A stretch of DNA of 64,000 bases from Hydrogenophaga sp. (GCA_018333605.1 JAGXSV010000050.1:1-64000); one strand, 5' to 3'. Shown: positions 1-8,953, counted from the first letter of the stretch. Translations and numbers: made by a program. The notes: generated by a model from the letters alone, not told the origin.

Positions 1-2
1 CC

Positions 3-239
3 TCGGCATCGTGGCTGAACATGGTCGAGCGCTTCTTCCGCGACATCTCCGAAAACCGTCTGCGCCGCGGTGTGTTCACCAGCGTGCCCGAACTCGTCGC
101 TGCCATCGATGAGTACGTCGCTCATCACAACACCAACCCCAAGCCGTTCATCTGGACCAAGAGCGCTCGCGATATCCTGCAGAAGGTCATTCGCGCCAAT
201 CGTCACTTAAGTTCCAAACAGAATGGAACACTGCACTAG
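3..239 (+). CDS. IS630-family transposase, C-terminal part (runs off left edge)
   Basis: The frame is open from the first bases of the window, so the start lies outside it; 78 codons are visible. The reading S-W-L-N-M-V-E-R-F-F contains the last catalytic acid of a DDE integrase-type transposase (the Glu of W-L-N-x-V-E-R-F-F), and the following stretch (VHTSVPEL-like helix, then YVAHHNTNPKPFIW) is typical of the IS630/Tc1 C-terminus. The gene would cut and paste its own insertion sequence; only the 3' end is present here and its inverted repeat could not be defined. It abuts an integron attC site, so it may have inserted into a cassette. Family call is from motif recognition, not a search. 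Confidence 0.8.
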   Translation, partial: SASWLNMVERFFRDISENRLRRGVFTSVPELVAAIDEYVAHHNTNPKPFIWTKSARDILQKVIRANRHLSSKQNGTLH

Positions 240-561
240 TAGCCCTGTCCCAAAGGAGCGGCGTCGTCCAAAGAATTACACCATCAAGCCAAACGGCTTC
301 ACGGTTGAGGATGCCGAGAGCGGTGACGGGCTAGCAGCAGTCATCAAGGACGGGATGTTTCACGGGGCAGTGCTGATAAGTGACATAGGTGCACAAGGCC
401 CGCTCGCTCCTTGGCCGCTAAATAGCAATCCATTTGAAGACGAAGATCACTTTTTCGGCACGGGCATGAGCCCTCAAGGTCAATGGTCATTTTCCATCCG
501 ACCGTCTGCCCCATTCAGTCAGATTCTCCGGGAAGCTAGGGAACAATATGCCCGGGGCTAG
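223..561 (+). CDS. Hypothetical protein, probable integron-cassette ORF (112 aa)
   Basis: Not recognised. The ORF starts inside the tail of the transposase frame (17-bp overlap) and ends 15 bp before an attC site, the normal position for the single gene of an integron cassette. The start at 223 is doubtful: a good Shine-Dalgarno (AAAGGAG at 252-258) lies inside the ORF, but the next in-frame ATG is only at 355, so the true 5' end may have been replaced by the insertion sequence. The protein is soluble-looking, with no signal peptide or membrane segment, and has an acidic/aromatic run (FEDEDHFFGTG) near its middle. Codon use is less GC-rich than the chromosomal genes to the right, consistent with transfer. 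No function is proposed. Confidence 0.5.
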   Translation: MEHCTSSPVPKERRRPKNYTIKPNGFTVEDAESGDGLAAVIKDGMFHGAVLISDIGAQGPLAPWPLNSNPFEDEDHFFGTGMSPQGQWSFSIRPSAPFSQILREAREQYARG

Positions 562-576
562 GGCTAGCCCGCCGAG

Positions 577-705
577 GCCTAACCCCTCGCTCAAGCGGAG
601 CGCCAACGGCAGGCCACCAGGCCCGGGCCGGTGGTACTCCGTACATTTTCACCGGCCCGGGCCTGGCGTCCTGCCGTCGTCGCCCGCTTAGCTCGAACGT
701 TAGAC
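577..705 (+). mobile_element. Integron attC recombination site (59-base element)
   Basis: The element opens with GCCTAAC (577-583) and closes with GTTAGAC (699-705), the R-box consensus RYYYAAC...GTTRRRY. The inner boxes are also present: CTCAAGCGG on the left and CGCTTAGCTCGAAC on the right. The two halves are near-complementary over their whole length; the arms CCAGGCCCGGGCCGGTG and CACCGGCCCGGGCCTGG pair perfectly around a short AT-richer loop (about 635-649). At 129 bp it is within the range of attC sites. Recombination would occur between G699 and T700. No integrase gene is in the window, so this is either a lone attC or the edge of an array outside it. Confidence 0.9.
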
Positions 706-739
706 GCAGGACATCCTGGACGCAGGCGAGCCGAAAGAC

Positions 740-961
740 ATGGACGCCCAGACCTTCTTCACCACGATCAACCAGTTGCACCATGGTCGCGACCATCTCC
801 TACTGTGCATCTGCAACAGCGGTCGCCGAAGCCTGGCCGCCGCAGCCCTTCTTCGGTCTCTGGGGTATCCGAAGGCGCTCTCGGTGGCGGGCGGCTTCCA
901 GGCCTGGAGGAAATTGCGGGTTCCCGCGCCAGCAGCCGCCAGCCCTGCAACGAATGGGTGA
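740..961 (+). pseudogene. Rhodanese-like sulfurtransferase, N-terminally truncated
   Basis: The 73-residue reading has the C-terminal half of a rhodanese domain: active-site loop with Cys (CICNSGRRS, residues about 23-31), then the helix LAAAALLRSLGYPKALSVAGGF-type end with the GGFQAW signature. A whole domain needs about 100-130 residues; the N-terminal beta-strands and the D-V-R motif are missing. In frame, the reading upstream of the ATG reaches a stop inside the attC right box (TAG at 701-703), so the front half has been lost at the attC junction. It could still be translated but is unlikely to fold as a full domain. Converges on the RidA gene 7 bp away. Confidence 0.6.
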
Positions 962-968
962 CGCCGCG

Positions 969-1361
969 TCAGTCGGGCAGCACGGCGGTGACTTCGATCT
1001 CCACCTTGGCCTGCGCTTCCACCAGCGCGCTCACCTCGACGCAGGTCATGGCGGGGAAGTGCTTGCCCATCACCTCGCGGTACACCGCGCCCAGCTCGCG
1101 CAGGCGGGCGTTGTATTCCACCCGGTCCACGATGTACCAGGTCATGCGCACCATGTGCTCCGGGCCTGCGCCGGCGCAGGCCAGCACGGCGTGGATGTTG
1201 GCCAGCGCCTGGCGGGTCTGGGCAATGAAATCGTCGCTCTCGAACGCTTGGGCGCCGTTCCAGCCAATCTGGCCGCCCACAAAAATCAGCGTGCCGCGGG
1301 CGGCCACGCCGTTGGCGTAGCCCTTGGGGGTGGCCCAGCCGGGCGGTTGCAGGTGTTTCAT
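969..1361 (-). CDS. RidA/YjgF-family protein (Rid subfamily lacking the catalytic Arg)
   Basis: At 130 aa this is the usual Rid length and keeps the family fold signatures (GGQIGWNG near 29-36, ALANIHAVL near 52-60, the C-terminal CVEV...VEIEVTAV strand pair). Rid proteins are trimeric cytosolic enzymes; the RidA archetype hydrolyses reactive enamine/imine intermediates using Arg105. Here the equivalent site reads H-F-P-A-Met105-T-C, so the key arginine is absent and classical imine-deaminase activity should not be assumed. It is the last gene of the 2-aminobenzoate-type operon, 6 bp after the CoA ligase, so it probably acts on an intermediate of that pathway, where amino-ene intermediates are expected. 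Family membership is clear; activity is unknown. Confidence 0.85.
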   Translation of the reverse strand: MKHLQPPGWATPKGYANGVAARGTLIFVGGQIGWNGAQAFESDDFIAQTRQALANIHAVLACAGAGPEHMVRMTWYIVDRVEYNARLRELGAVYREVMGKHFPAMTCVEVSALVEAQAKVEIEVTAVLPD

Positions 1362-1367
1362 GGTGTT

Positions 1368-3020
1368 TCAGGCGGGCTTGGTGGATTCGGTGGCCAGTTT
1401 GCGCAGCGCAAAGCGTTGCAGCTTGCCGGTTTCGGTGCGGGGCAGTTGGTGCACAAACACCACGTCGCGGGGGTATTTGTAGGGCGCCAGGGTGTGCTTC
1501 ACATGGTCTTGCAGCGCCTTGGTTTGCACCGCGTCGGCGGGTTCGCCGGGCTTGAGCACCACATAGGCCACCACGATCATGCCGCGCTCGTCGTCGGGCC
1601 GGCCCACCACGCCGCACTCGGCCACGGCCGGGTGTTGCAGCAGGGCGGCTTCCACTTCGGGCCCGGCCACGTTGTAGCCGGCGGTGATGATCATGTCGTC
1701 GGTGCGGGCCTGGTAGATGAAGTAGCCGTCGGCGTCCTGGCTGAACGCATCGCCCGGAAAATTCCAGCCGTCTTGCACGTAGTTGGCCTGGCGCACATCG
1801 TCCAGGTAGCGGCAGCCGGTGGGGCCTTTCACCGCCAGCCGGCCCACGGTGCCGCGCGGCAGTTCGTGGCCTTGTTCGTCCACGATCCTGGCCTGGTAGC
1901 CCGGCACCACGCGGCCGATGGCGCCGCGCTTCACGTCCGCCGGTGCGGCCGAGATGAAGATGTGAAACATCTCGGTGGCGCCAATGCCGTCCAGCATCTC
2001 CAGGCCGCTGGCTTCTTTCCAGAGCTGGCGCGTGGCGTCGGGCAGGCCCTCGCCGGCGCTGACGCTGATGCGCAGCTGGCCGATGCCGTGCTGTTTGGCG
2101 AAGGGGGCCATCTGCCGGTAGAAGGTGGGCGCGGTGTAGCAAATGGTGGCGCCCACCTGGCCCATCAGCCGCACCATGGCTTCGGGCGTGTACGGAATGC
2201 TCGGGAAATACACCGAGGCACCTGCCCACATGGGAAACACCAGCAGGCCGCCCAGGCCAAAGGTGAAGGCCAGCGGTGGCGAGCCGATGACGATGTCGTC
2301 GGGTGTGGCGCGCAGCACGTGGCGCGGCCAGGTTTCGCAGGCGGCGAGCACGTCGCGGTGGGTGTGCACGGCGGCTTTGGGCGTGCCGGTGGTGCCCGAG
2401 GTGAAGGCCAGCAGGGCCACGTCGGTGCCCGCGGTGGGGCACGGCGGTGCCTCTGCGCTCTGCCGGCGGGCCCGTGTTTCCAGTGCCAGGGGATCGGCAG
2501 GGGATGGGGTGTTGAACACGTGCAGCGGCAGCGTGGCGGTGGCCGGGTGGGCGGCCAGCGCGGTTGTGAGTTCATCTTGTAGCGTCACGTCGCACAGGGC
2601 GGCGCTGGGCTGTGCCTTGGCCATGATGTCGGCCAACTCGCGCGCGCGCAGCAGCGGCATGGTGGCCACGGCCACCAGCCCGGCCTGCACCACAGCCAGC
2701 CAGGCCAGCGCCATGGCCACCGAGTTACCACCGCGCAGCAGCACACGGTTGCCAGGCACCAGTCCCAGGTCGAGCGTGAGCACGTTGGACAGGCGGTTGA
2801 CCTCGGCGCGGGCCTGGGCGTAGGTGAGCGTGCGATCGTCGCTGCGAAACAGGGGGCGATCGGCATGGCCAGCCGCTGCGGCGCGCTCAAACAGCGAGTG
2901 CACCAGGTTGAGCTGGGCGGGCAGTTGCTGCAACTCGGGCAGGTCGTATCTCAGCTCGGGCCACTGCTCGGGCGGCGGCAGCCGGTCGTGCACAAAACGG
3001 TCGGTCTGGGCAGATGTCAT
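1368..3020 (-). CDS. Benzoate-CoA ligase family protein, probable 2-aminobenzoate-CoA ligase
   Basis: This 550-aa adenylate-forming enzyme should activate an aromatic carboxylate to its CoA thioester with ATP, the entry step of the hybrid pathway. Visible motifs are FTSGTTGTPK (about 206-215, phosphate-binding loop), DGIGATEMFHIF, the hinge region TDDMIITAGYN, and the C-terminal lysine in RTETGKLQRF. The start ATG at 3020 has a GGAA ribosome-binding sequence; a longer frame to 3128 lacks one and carries non-conserved residues. Specificity for 2-aminobenzoate rather than benzoate is inferred from the downstream-pathway monooxygenase/reductase in the same operon. It is separated from the preceding acyl-CoA dehydrogenase by 319 bp, so it may have its own promoter. 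Confidence 0.85.
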   Translation of the reverse strand: MTSAQTDRFVHDRLPPPEQWPELRYDLPELQQLPAQLNLVHSLFERAAAAGHADRPLFRSDDRTLTYAQARAEVNRLSNVLTLDLGLVPGNRVLLRGGNSVAMALAWLAVVQAGLVAVATMPLLRARELADIMAKAQPSAALCDVTLQDELTTALAAHPATATLPLHVFNTPSPADPLALETRARRQSAEAPPCPTAGTDVALLAFTSGTTGTPKAAVHTHRDVLAACETWPRHVLRATPDDIVIGSPPLAFTFGLGGLLVFPMWAGASVYFPSIPYTPEAMVRLMGQVGATICYTAPTFYRQMAPFAKQHGIGQLRISVSAGEGLPDATRQLWKEASGLEMLDGIGATEMFHIFISAAPADVKRGAIGRVVPGYQARIVDEQGHELPRGTVGRLAVKGPTGCRYLDDVRQANYVQDGWNFPGDAFSQDADGYFIYQARTDDMIITAGYNVAGPEVEAALLQHPAVAECGVVGRPDDERGMIVVAYVVLKPGEPADAVQTKALQDHVKHTLAPYKYPRDVVFVHQLPRTETGKLQRFALRKLATESTKPA

Positions 3021-3339
3021 CACGGGTTCCTTCCATCGGTTGGGTGGGCCGAGCGATGTGACAGGCTCAAGGCGAAGTGCGGCGTTTGGCTCCATGAGGG
3101 GACGGGGCGACGGCGCATCGCCAGCCAACAGGGCGTGCGAAACACGTGCCTCGCCAGCGCGAAATGGCCCAGATCCGGGGCACTACGGAACCGGCTCAGG
3201 CGTGCTGCGAAGGCGCCTTGCTGGTCGCGCCTGCGCCAGCATCGCAGCCTCTTCGTCCCTTCCAGGCCTGTGCAGGCGTGCCTGGCACCACGGCCCACCG
3301 CCTGTTCCGTGGGGGCACGTGCAGCGCGGCGGGGCGGGG
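3021..3339. other. 319-bp intergenic stretch between acyl-CoA dehydrogenase and CoA ligase
   Basis: No gene with recognisable sequence, no convincing terminator and no clear dyad was found here. Frames that cross it on either strand give Arg/Ala/Pro-rich readings typical of shadow frames in high-GC DNA. It interrupts an otherwise tight operon and may hold a second promoter for the ligase and RidA genes. Confidence 0.5.
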
Positions 3340-4542
3340 TCATCGCAAGGCCGCCTTGCCCAGAATCAGCAACTGCACCTCACTCGCACCCTCGTAGATG
3401 CGCAGCGAGCGGATGTCGCGGTACAGGCTTTCGATTTTCTGGCCCACCTGCACGCCGCGCCCGCCAAACATCTGCAGCGCCATGTCGATCACGCGTTGGG
3501 CGTTTTCGGTGGCGGTGAGCTTGGCGCTGGCGGCCGCGGCGGTGTAGGCCGGTGTGCCGGCGCCACGGGTGTGGCTGCAGTCGCGCTGCCAGGCGGCGCG
3601 GTAGGTGAGCAGGGCGGCGGCCTCGATGAGCGCACTCATTTCGCCCAGCCGGGCCTGCGTGAGCTGGAAGTCGGCCAGGGTCTGGCCAAACATCTGGCGG
3701 CGCTTGGCGTGCGCCACGGCCTCGGCGAAGGCGCGGCGCGCCATGCCCAGCGCAGCAGCGGCCACCGAGGCGCGGAAGATGTCCAGCGTCTGCATGGCGA
3801 GCTTGAAGCCGCCGTGCAGCGGGCCCACCAGAGCTTCAGCAGGGAGCGTGCAGTCGTTGAAGCGCAGCGTGGCCAGCGGGTGGGGCGCCATCACATGGAT
3901 GTGCTCGTGGCTGTCCAGGCCGGGGTGGCGGGCATCGACGATGAACGCGCTGATGCCGCGGGCGCCGGCGTGGGGTTCGGTTTTGGCGAACACCACATAG
4001 AAGTCGGCAAGGTCGCCGTTGCTGATCCAGGTTTTGCTGCCGTTGAGCCGGTAGCCGGCGGCCACCGGCACGGCCTGGGTGGCCATGGCCGCCACGTCAG
4101 AGCCTGCGTCGGGCTCGCTCAGCGCAAAGGCGGCAATCTTCCGGCCCGCGGCCACCGCCGGCAGGTAGGCGGCTTGCTGGGCGGGCGTGCCAGCCAGGGT
4201 GATGGCACCACTGCCCAGGCCTTGCATGGCGAAGGCAAAGTCGGCCAGGGGGGAGTGAAACGCCAGCGTTTCGCGCAGGATCACCAGCGAACGGGAGTCG
4301 AGCGCGGGCAGGGCGCCACCGTGGGCGGCGGGCACGCAGTAGCGCAGCCAGCCACCGCCGGCCAGGCGCTGCAACCAGTCGCGGCAGGCGGCGCGGTCAT
4401 CGGTTTCGTCCACCTGCTGTTGCGCCGACCATGCCACCAGTTCGGGGGCCATCTGGCGGTGGTGCGCATCAAAAAACGGCAGCTCCAGGTGTGCGGTGGA
4501 CGGCACCAGGCCGTGCGGGTGGGGGTGTTCAAAAGCAACCAT
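3340..4542 (-). CDS. Acyl-CoA dehydrogenase family protein
   Basis: A 400-aa flavoprotein with the full acyl-CoA dehydrogenase layout: N-terminal helical domain, mid beta-domain with the FAD/substrate segments [15 protein letters not shown] and KTWISNG, and a C-terminal domain ending [20 protein letters not shown]...[10 protein letters not shown]. Glu384 in the IYEG motif occupies the usual catalytic-base position. It would oxidise a CoA-bound intermediate to the enoyl-CoA, passing electrons to ETF. The gene starts 12 bp after the enoyl-CoA hydratase stop, so the two are co-transcribed; together they supply the beta-oxidation-like steps after ring reduction. Substrate is inferred from context only. 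Confidence 0.85.
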   Translation of the reverse strand: MVAFEHPHPHGLVPSTAHLELPFFDAHHRQMAPELVAWSAQQQVDETDDRAACRDWLQRLAGGGWLRYCVPAAHGGALPALDSRSLVILRETLAFHSPLADFAFAMQGLGSGAITLAGTPAQQAAYLPAVAAGRKIAAFALSEPDAGSDVAAMATQAVPVAAGYRLNGSKTWISNGDLADFYVVFAKTEPHAGARGISAFIVDARHPGLDSHEHIHVMAPHPLATLRFNDCTLPAEALVGPLHGGFKLAMQTLDIFRASVAAAALGMARRAFAEAVAHAKRRQMFGQTLADFQLTQARLGEMSALIEAAALLTYRAAWQRDCSHTRGAGTPAYTAAAASAKLTATENAQRVIDMALQMFGGRGVQVGQKIESLYRDIRSLRIYEGASEVQLLILGKAALR

Positions 4543-4554
4543 GGTGGGTTCCGT

Positions 4555-5409
4555 TCAATCGCCCTCGAACTGCGGGCGCTGTTTTGCCGCAAAGGCCTCG
4601 TAGGCGCGGCGGAAGTCCTGCGTCTGCATGCAGATGGCCTGGGCCTGGGCTTCGGCTTCGATGGCCTGGTCCAGCGTCATGGCCCACTCCTGGTGCAGCA
4701 TGGTTTTGGTCATGCCATGGGCGAACGTGGGCCCTTGCGCCAGTTGGGCTGCGAGCTTGTGTGCGGCGGGCAGCAAAGCGGTGCTGTCGTGCAGGGCGTT
4801 GAAAAAGCCCCAGGCGTGGCCTTCTTGAGCCGTCATGGCGCGGCCGGTGAACAGCAGTTCGCTGGCGCGACCCTGGCCGATCATGCGCGGCAGCAGGGCG
4901 CAGGCGCCCATGTCGGCACCGGCCAGGCCCACGCGCGTGAACAAAAACGCCACGGTGGCGGCGGGTGTGCCCAGTCGCAAATCCGATGCCAGCGCCATCA
5001 TGGCGCCAGCACCGGCACACACGCCGTCCAGTGCCGCCACGATGGGTTGCGGACAAGCACGCATGGCGCTCACCAGGGCCCCGGTCATGCGGGTAAACGC
5101 CAGCAGCTCCGGCATGGTCATTTGCGTGAGCGGGCCAATGATCTCGTGCACGTCACCGCCCGAGCAAAAGTTGTCGCCCGCGCCAGTGAGCACCACGGCC
5201 TTGATATCGGTGGCATTTTGCAGCCCCAGAAACCAGTCGCGCAGCTCGGCGTAAGAGTCAAACGTGAGCGGGTTTTTGCGTTCGGGCCGGTTGAGCGTGA
5301 CCGTGGCCACACCGCCCTGCACGCTCAGGGCGAAATGCCGGGGTGTGGTGTCGGCCATCGCGCGGTATTGGCCGCGCATCGGGTTGTGGTCGGGGATGGG
5401 GTGTTTCAT
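4555..5409 (-). CDS. Enoyl-CoA hydratase/isomerase family protein
   Basis: The 284-aa protein has the crotonase fold signatures: [19 protein letters not shown] at the front, the oxyanion-hole segments [15 protein letters not shown] and [18 protein letters not shown], and the [15 protein letters not shown] loop. In the operon it probably hydrates, or hydrolytically opens, a cyclic enoyl-CoA intermediate of the aromatic pathway. The start is uncertain: the ATG at 5409 (M-K-H-P-I-P) has only a weak ribosome-binding site, an internal ATG (M-A-D-T-T) begins nearer to the conserved region, and an upstream extension to 5532 looks non-coding. It lies 115 bp after the marR stop. Confidence 0.8.
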   Translation of the reverse strand: MKHPIPDHNPMRGQYRAMADTTPRHFALSVQGGVATVTLNRPERKNPLTFDSYAELRDWFLGLQNATDIKAVVLTGAGDNFCSGGDVHEIIGPLTQMTMPELLAFTRMTGALVSAMRACPQPIVAALDGVCAGAGAMMALASDLRLGTPAATVAFLFTRVGLAGADMGACALLPRMIGQGRASELLFTGRAMTAQEGHAWGFFNALHDSTALLPAAHKLAAQLAQGPTFAHGMTKTMLHQEWAMTLDQAIEAEAQAQAICMQTQDFRRAYEAFAAKQRPQFEGD

Positions 5410-5524
5410 AAGGGGCAGTCGTTTCGAAAGTACGGGGGAAATACCGTCACACCACGGAACGCGCTCTGCCAGGCCGCCGGTGTGGCGCTTGTTGGTGGGG
5501 ACGACGCGAAGGGGTGCAGGGGTT

Positions 5525-6007
5525 TCATCCAATCTCCAGCTGGTGTGCTTTCACCTTGCCCAGCAGCCGGTGCAGGTTGTCCAGGTCGCGCGGACTCAGG
5601 CCCTCAAAGGCTTGCACGATCCATTGCTCATGCTGGCGGGCCATTTCGGCGAACGTGGTGTGCCCGCATGGGGTGAGTCGCACCCGAAAGGCGCGGCGGT
5701 CGCCGTCCACCCCGGTGCGCTCCACCAGGCCTTCGGCCACCAGCTGATCGGTGATGCCGGTGACGTTGCCACCGGTCACCATGAGCCGGTGCGACAACTC
5801 CTTCATCTTCAGCCCTTCGGGATGGCGTTCGAGCTGAGCCATGAGGTCAAAGCGCGGCAGGGTGGTGTCGAACTGCTCGCGCAAGCCGGTGCGCACCCGC
5901 TTCTCGATCAGTTGCGAGCAGGTCAGCAAGCGCAACCACAGCCGCAGTTCGTGGGCATGTTCGCTGTGGGCGCGTGCCTCCAGGTCGAGGGTGAGGTCGG
6001 CGCTCAT
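5525..6007 (-). CDS. MarR-family transcriptional regulator of the aromatic operon
   Basis: A 160-aa winged-helix protein. The recognition region reads [32 protein letters not shown] followed by the wing [15 protein letters not shown], a standard MarR layout between two dimerisation helices. MarR proteins are usually repressors released by an aromatic acid or its CoA ester. Its ATG overlaps the stop of the upstream monooxygenase gene by 4 bp (ATGA), so the two are translationally coupled, and the 17-bp dyad at the operon's head (8386-8402) is the natural candidate target. Ligand unknown; an aryl-CoA intermediate is plausible. Confidence 0.85.
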   Translation of the reverse strand: MSADLTLDLEARAHSEHAHELRLWLRLLTCSQLIEKRVRTGLREQFDTTLPRFDLMAQLERHPEGLKMKELSHRLMVTGGNVTGITDQLVAEGLVERTGVDGDRRAFRVRLTPCGHTTFAEMARQHEQWIVQAFEGLSPRDLDNLHRLLGKVKAHQLEIG

Positions 6008-8385
6008 GCGGCCTCCGCCGGGTCTTGTGGGTTGGGCGCGGCCTGCAGGCTTTGCTGGCGGGCGACTTCGCGGTAGAGCTGGTCGCGTCCGCTCTCGTAA
6101 GGGCGCGGCCAGTCGATGGCGCGGGTCTGCAGTCTGGCGGCTTCATGCAGCGTCCAGGCCGGATTCGCCAGGTGTGGCCGGGCCACCGCGCACAGGTCGG
6201 CGCGGCCCGCGCCAATGATGCTGTTGGCGTGATCGGCTTCGCTGATCGCACCTACCGCCATGGTCAAGATGCCGGCCTCGTTGCGCACGCGGTCGGCAAA
6301 CGGGGTCTGGTACATGCGGCCGTACACCGGTTTGGCCTGGCGCGTGGTTTGCCCGGACGACACGTCGATCACGTCGCAGCCCGCCGCCTTGAACAGGCGC
6401 GCCATGGCCACCGCGTCGTCGTCGGTGTTGCCCCCCGGGGCCCAGTCGTGGGCTGAAATGCGCACGCTCATGGGCTTGTCGGCCGGCCAGGCGGCGCGCA
6501 TGGCGCTGAACACCTCCAGCGGGTAACGGCAGCGGTTTTCCAGCGAGCCGCCGTAGGCGTCGGTGCGCTGGTTGGTCAGCGGGCAGATGAAGGCCGAGAG
6601 CAGGTAACCATGGGCGGCATGCAGTTCCAGCCAGTCAAAGCCGGCTTGAGCGGCACGTTGTGTGGATTCGACAAAGGCGGCGGTCATCGCGTCCATGTCG
6701 GCGCGGGTCATGGCGCGCGGCACCTGGTTGTGCTCGCCGTAGGGCAAGGCGCTGGCCGAGAGCAGTGGCCAGTTGCCGTGTTCCAGGGGTTCGTCAATGG
6801 CATCCCAACCCAGCCGGGTGGAGCCTTTGGGGCCGCTGTGGCCCAGTTGGATGCCGATTTTCGCGCTGCTTTGCTGGTGCGCGAAACGCACGATGCGCTG
6901 GAACGCGGCTTGTTGCGCGTCGTTCCAAAGTCCAGGGCATCCTGGGGTGATGCGGCCCTCGGGCGTCGGGCTGGTCATCTCCACCATCAGCAGTGCGGCG
7001 CCGCCCACGGCGCGCGCGCCCAGGTGCATCAGGTGCCAGTCGCCCACCACCCCGTCCTGCGCTTGGTACTGCGCCATGGGCGAGACGACGATCCGGTTCT
7101 TCAGTTCAACACCACGCACCTTCAGCGGCAACAGCATGGGCGGTGTGGGTTTGCCACCGGCGCTGCGCCCGCCCGCGCGCTGTTGTAACCAGGCCTCGTA
7201 GCCTTCCAGCCACTGCGGGTCGCGCAAGCGCAGGTTTTCGTGGCTGATGCGCTGGCTGCGCGTCAGCAGCGAGTAGCTGAACTGCTCAATGTCCATGCCG
7301 GTGTAGCGGTCCACGTTTTCAAACCACTCGGTCGAGTTGCGCGCCGCGTTCTGGATCTTCAGCACCTCCACGCTGCGGCGCGCTTCGTAGCCCTGCAACA
7401 CCGCCGCCATGTCGGCGCCCGCGTTGCGGGTGAACTCGTCGGCGAGGTCGATCGCGTCTTCCAGCGCCAGCTTGGTGCCACTGCCAATCGAGAAGTGTGC
7501 GGTGTGCGCAGCGTCGCCCATGAGCACGATGGGGGTCTTTTTGCCACCAATGTCTTGCCAATGCACCCAGGTGTGGCAGATCACCCGCGGGAACCGGATC
7601 CAGTTGGCCGAGCCGCGCAGGTGTTTGGCGTTGCTGATCAGTGCATGGCCGTCCAGGTGCCTGGCGAACAGCCGCTCGCAGAAGGCCACGCCGTCTTCCT
7701 GGCTCATGTGTTCAATGCCGTGCGCCTGCCAGACTTCTTCCGGTGTTTCGACGATGAAGGTTGATGTGTCGGCGTCGAACTTGTAGGCATGGGCCTGAAA
7801 CCAGCCGTGCTCGGTTTGCTCAAACGCAAAGGTGAAGGCGTCAAAGGTCTTTTTGGTGCCCAGCCAGACAAAGCGGCACCGGCGCGTGTCGATGTCCGGC
7901 TGGAAGGTGCTGGCGTAGCGGGTGCGGATGCGGCTGTTCAGGCCGTCGCTGGCGATCACCAGGTCGGCCTGGTAGTGCCCGGCCAGCGCCTCGTCATCGG
8001 TCACGTCGGTCTCGAAGACCAGGTTCACACCCAGCGCCAGGCAGCGTTCCTGCAAGATGTTGAGCAGGCGCTTGCGGCCGATGCCGATGAAGCCGTGACC
8101 TGTGGAGCGCACGCGGCCGCCTTTGTAAAAAACCTCGATGTCGTCCCAGTGGTTGAAGGCGTCGGCCATCTGCTGGGCCGATTCAGGGTCGGCTTTTTTC
8201 AGGTTTTGCAGCGTCTGGTCGGAGAACACCACGCCCCAGCCGAAGGTGTCAAAAGGCCGGTTGCGCTCGACCACGGTGACCGTGAGGGAGGGATCGCGCC
8301 GCTTCATCAGCAACGCAAAATACAGACCCGCCGGGCCGCCACCGATACACAGGATGCGCCGCAGCGCAGGAATGGGGGTGTTCAT
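6004..8385 (-). CDS. abmA: 2-aminobenzoyl-CoA monooxygenase/reductase-type fusion (FAD hydroxylase + old yellow enzyme)
   Basis: The 793-aa protein joins two enzymes. Residues about 1-390 are a class-A flavin monooxygenase ([12 protein letters not shown] at 14-25, second FAD motif [12 protein letters not shown] at 290-301). Residues about 415-793 are an old-yellow-enzyme/NADH:flavin reductase ([32 protein letters not shown], and [18 protein letters not shown]). This fusion is known as 2-aminobenzoyl-CoA monooxygenase/reductase, which hydroxylates then reduces the ring of 2-aminobenzoyl-CoA; databases also name it salicylyl-CoA 5-hydroxylase/oxidoreductase. Context (CoA ligase, dehydrogenase, hydratase, RidA) favours the aminobenzoate role, but salicylyl-CoA cannot be excluded. 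It is the first gene of the operon and is followed by marR with a 4-bp overlap. Confidence 0.85.
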   Translation of the reverse strand: MNTPIPALRRILCIGGGPAGLYFALLMKRRDPSLTVTVVERNRPFDTFGWGVVFSDQTLQNLKKADPESAQQMADAFNHWDDIEVFYKGGRVRSTGHGFIGIGRKRLLNILQERCLALGVNLVFETDVTDDEALAGHYQADLVIASDGLNSRIRTRYASTFQPDIDTRRCRFVWLGTKKTFDAFTFAFEQTEHGWFQAHAYKFDADTSTFIVETPEEVWQAHGIEHMSQEDGVAFCERLFARHLDGHALISNAKHLRGSANWIRFPRVICHTWVHWQDIGGKKTPIVLMGDAAHTAHFSIGSGTKLALEDAIDLADEFTRNAGADMAAVLQGYEARRSVEVLKIQNAARNSTEWFENVDRYTGMDIEQFSYSLLTRSQRISHENLRLRDPQWLEGYEAWLQQRAGGRSAGGKPTPPMLLPLKVRGVELKNRIVVSPMAQYQAQDGVVGDWHLMHLGARAVGGAALLMVEMTSPTPEGRITPGCPGLWNDAQQAAFQRIVRFAHQQSSAKIGIQLGHSGPKGSTRLGWDAIDEPLEHGNWPLLSASALPYGEHNQVPRAMTRADMDAMTAAFVESTQRAAQAGFDWLELHAAHGYLLSAFICPLTNQRTDAYGGSLENRCRYPLEVFSAMRAAWPADKPMSVRISAHDWAPGGNTDDDAVAMARLFKAAGCDVIDVSSGQTTRQAKPVYGRMYQTPFADRVRNEAGILTMAVGAISEADHANSIIGAGRADLCAVARPHLANPAWTLHEAARLQTRAIDWPRPYESGRDQLYREVARQQSLQAAPNPQDPAEAA

Positions 8386-8402
8386 GTCTAATTAGTTTAG
8401 AC
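8386..8402. promoter_or_regulatory. 17-bp dyad, candidate MarR operator and promoter of the aromatic operon
   Basis: GTCTAA and TTAGAC flank a 5-bp spacer, directly against the abmA-type start codon at 8385. On the minus strand a plausible promoter overlaps it: TTGGCG, 16 bp, TAAACT, with the -10 inside the dyad. Transcription would then start within a few bases of the ATG, giving a leaderless or nearly leaderless message. No Shine-Dalgarno is visible in front of the ATG, which agrees. Binding by the operon's MarR protein is inferred. Confidence 0.55.
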
Positions 8403-8626
8403 CTAAAACAAATGCCGCCAATCGGGAAAACCCTGCTCAGGTGCCGCTGGTGGTGTACGTTGTCCCGGCCGGTGCCCATCGCACCGTCCACCCGCGACGC
8501 CAGGCCGCCACATAATCGTTTGGCCACGGGGATCCCCGCGCGGAAAAAACGAAGCCGTATTGATCCAATCGGTGTGGATGGGTGGGCTTTGATGCAAAAA
8601 TAGGTGTTTAAATCAAGGAGAAAAAC

Positions 8627-8953
8627 ATGTCGTTGTACCGATTCAAATCCCGTGAAACCGGTGACCTGGTGATGCTGGAGCCGACCGGCCAGCGCGTGCT
8701 GGACATCCTGGGCAAAGACCCCAGTGGCCCCGGCATCATCCTGCCGGAGCAGATGCCGGCTGCGGTGCAGGCGCTGCGCGATGCGGTGGAGCAGGAGGAA
8801 GCAGAGCAAAAACGCCTGAAAGAAGAGGCCGAGGCCAATGGCGAATTGCCTCCGGAATTTGATGCGGTGAGCCTGCGGCTGCGCAGCGCACCGTTCATCG
8901 AGATGCTGCAACGTTGCGAGCAGGCCGGGGTCGAGATCGTCTGGGGGGTGTAA
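8627..8953 (+). CDS. DUF1840 domain-containing protein
   Basis: A 108-aa protein matching the DUF1840 pattern: it opens YRFKSRETGDLVMLEPTGQ, continues LDILGKD, and has a charged, probably coiled helix at about 52-75 (EQEEAEQKRLKEEAEAN). This family is common and short in Burkholderiales; no biochemical role is known to me. The start has a strong ribosome-binding site (AAGGAGAAAAAC then ATG). It is transcribed away from the aromatic operon across a 241-bp gap. A small hairpin (GCACCGGTGGTGC) followed by CTGCCCTTTTT just after the stop could act as a terminator. Confidence 0.85.
   Translation: MSLYRFKSRETGDLVMLEPTGQRVLDILGKDPSGPGIILPEQMPAAVQALRDAVEQEEAEQKRLKEEAEANGELPPEFDAVSLRLRSAPFIEMLQRCEQAGVEIVWGV

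Noticed and set aside
2824-5676. 950-codon plus-strand ORF opposite the acyl-CoA dehydrogenase and hydratase genes
   Set aside because: Ala/Gly/His/Arg-rich shadow frame; the minus strand carries recognised enzyme motifs throughout.
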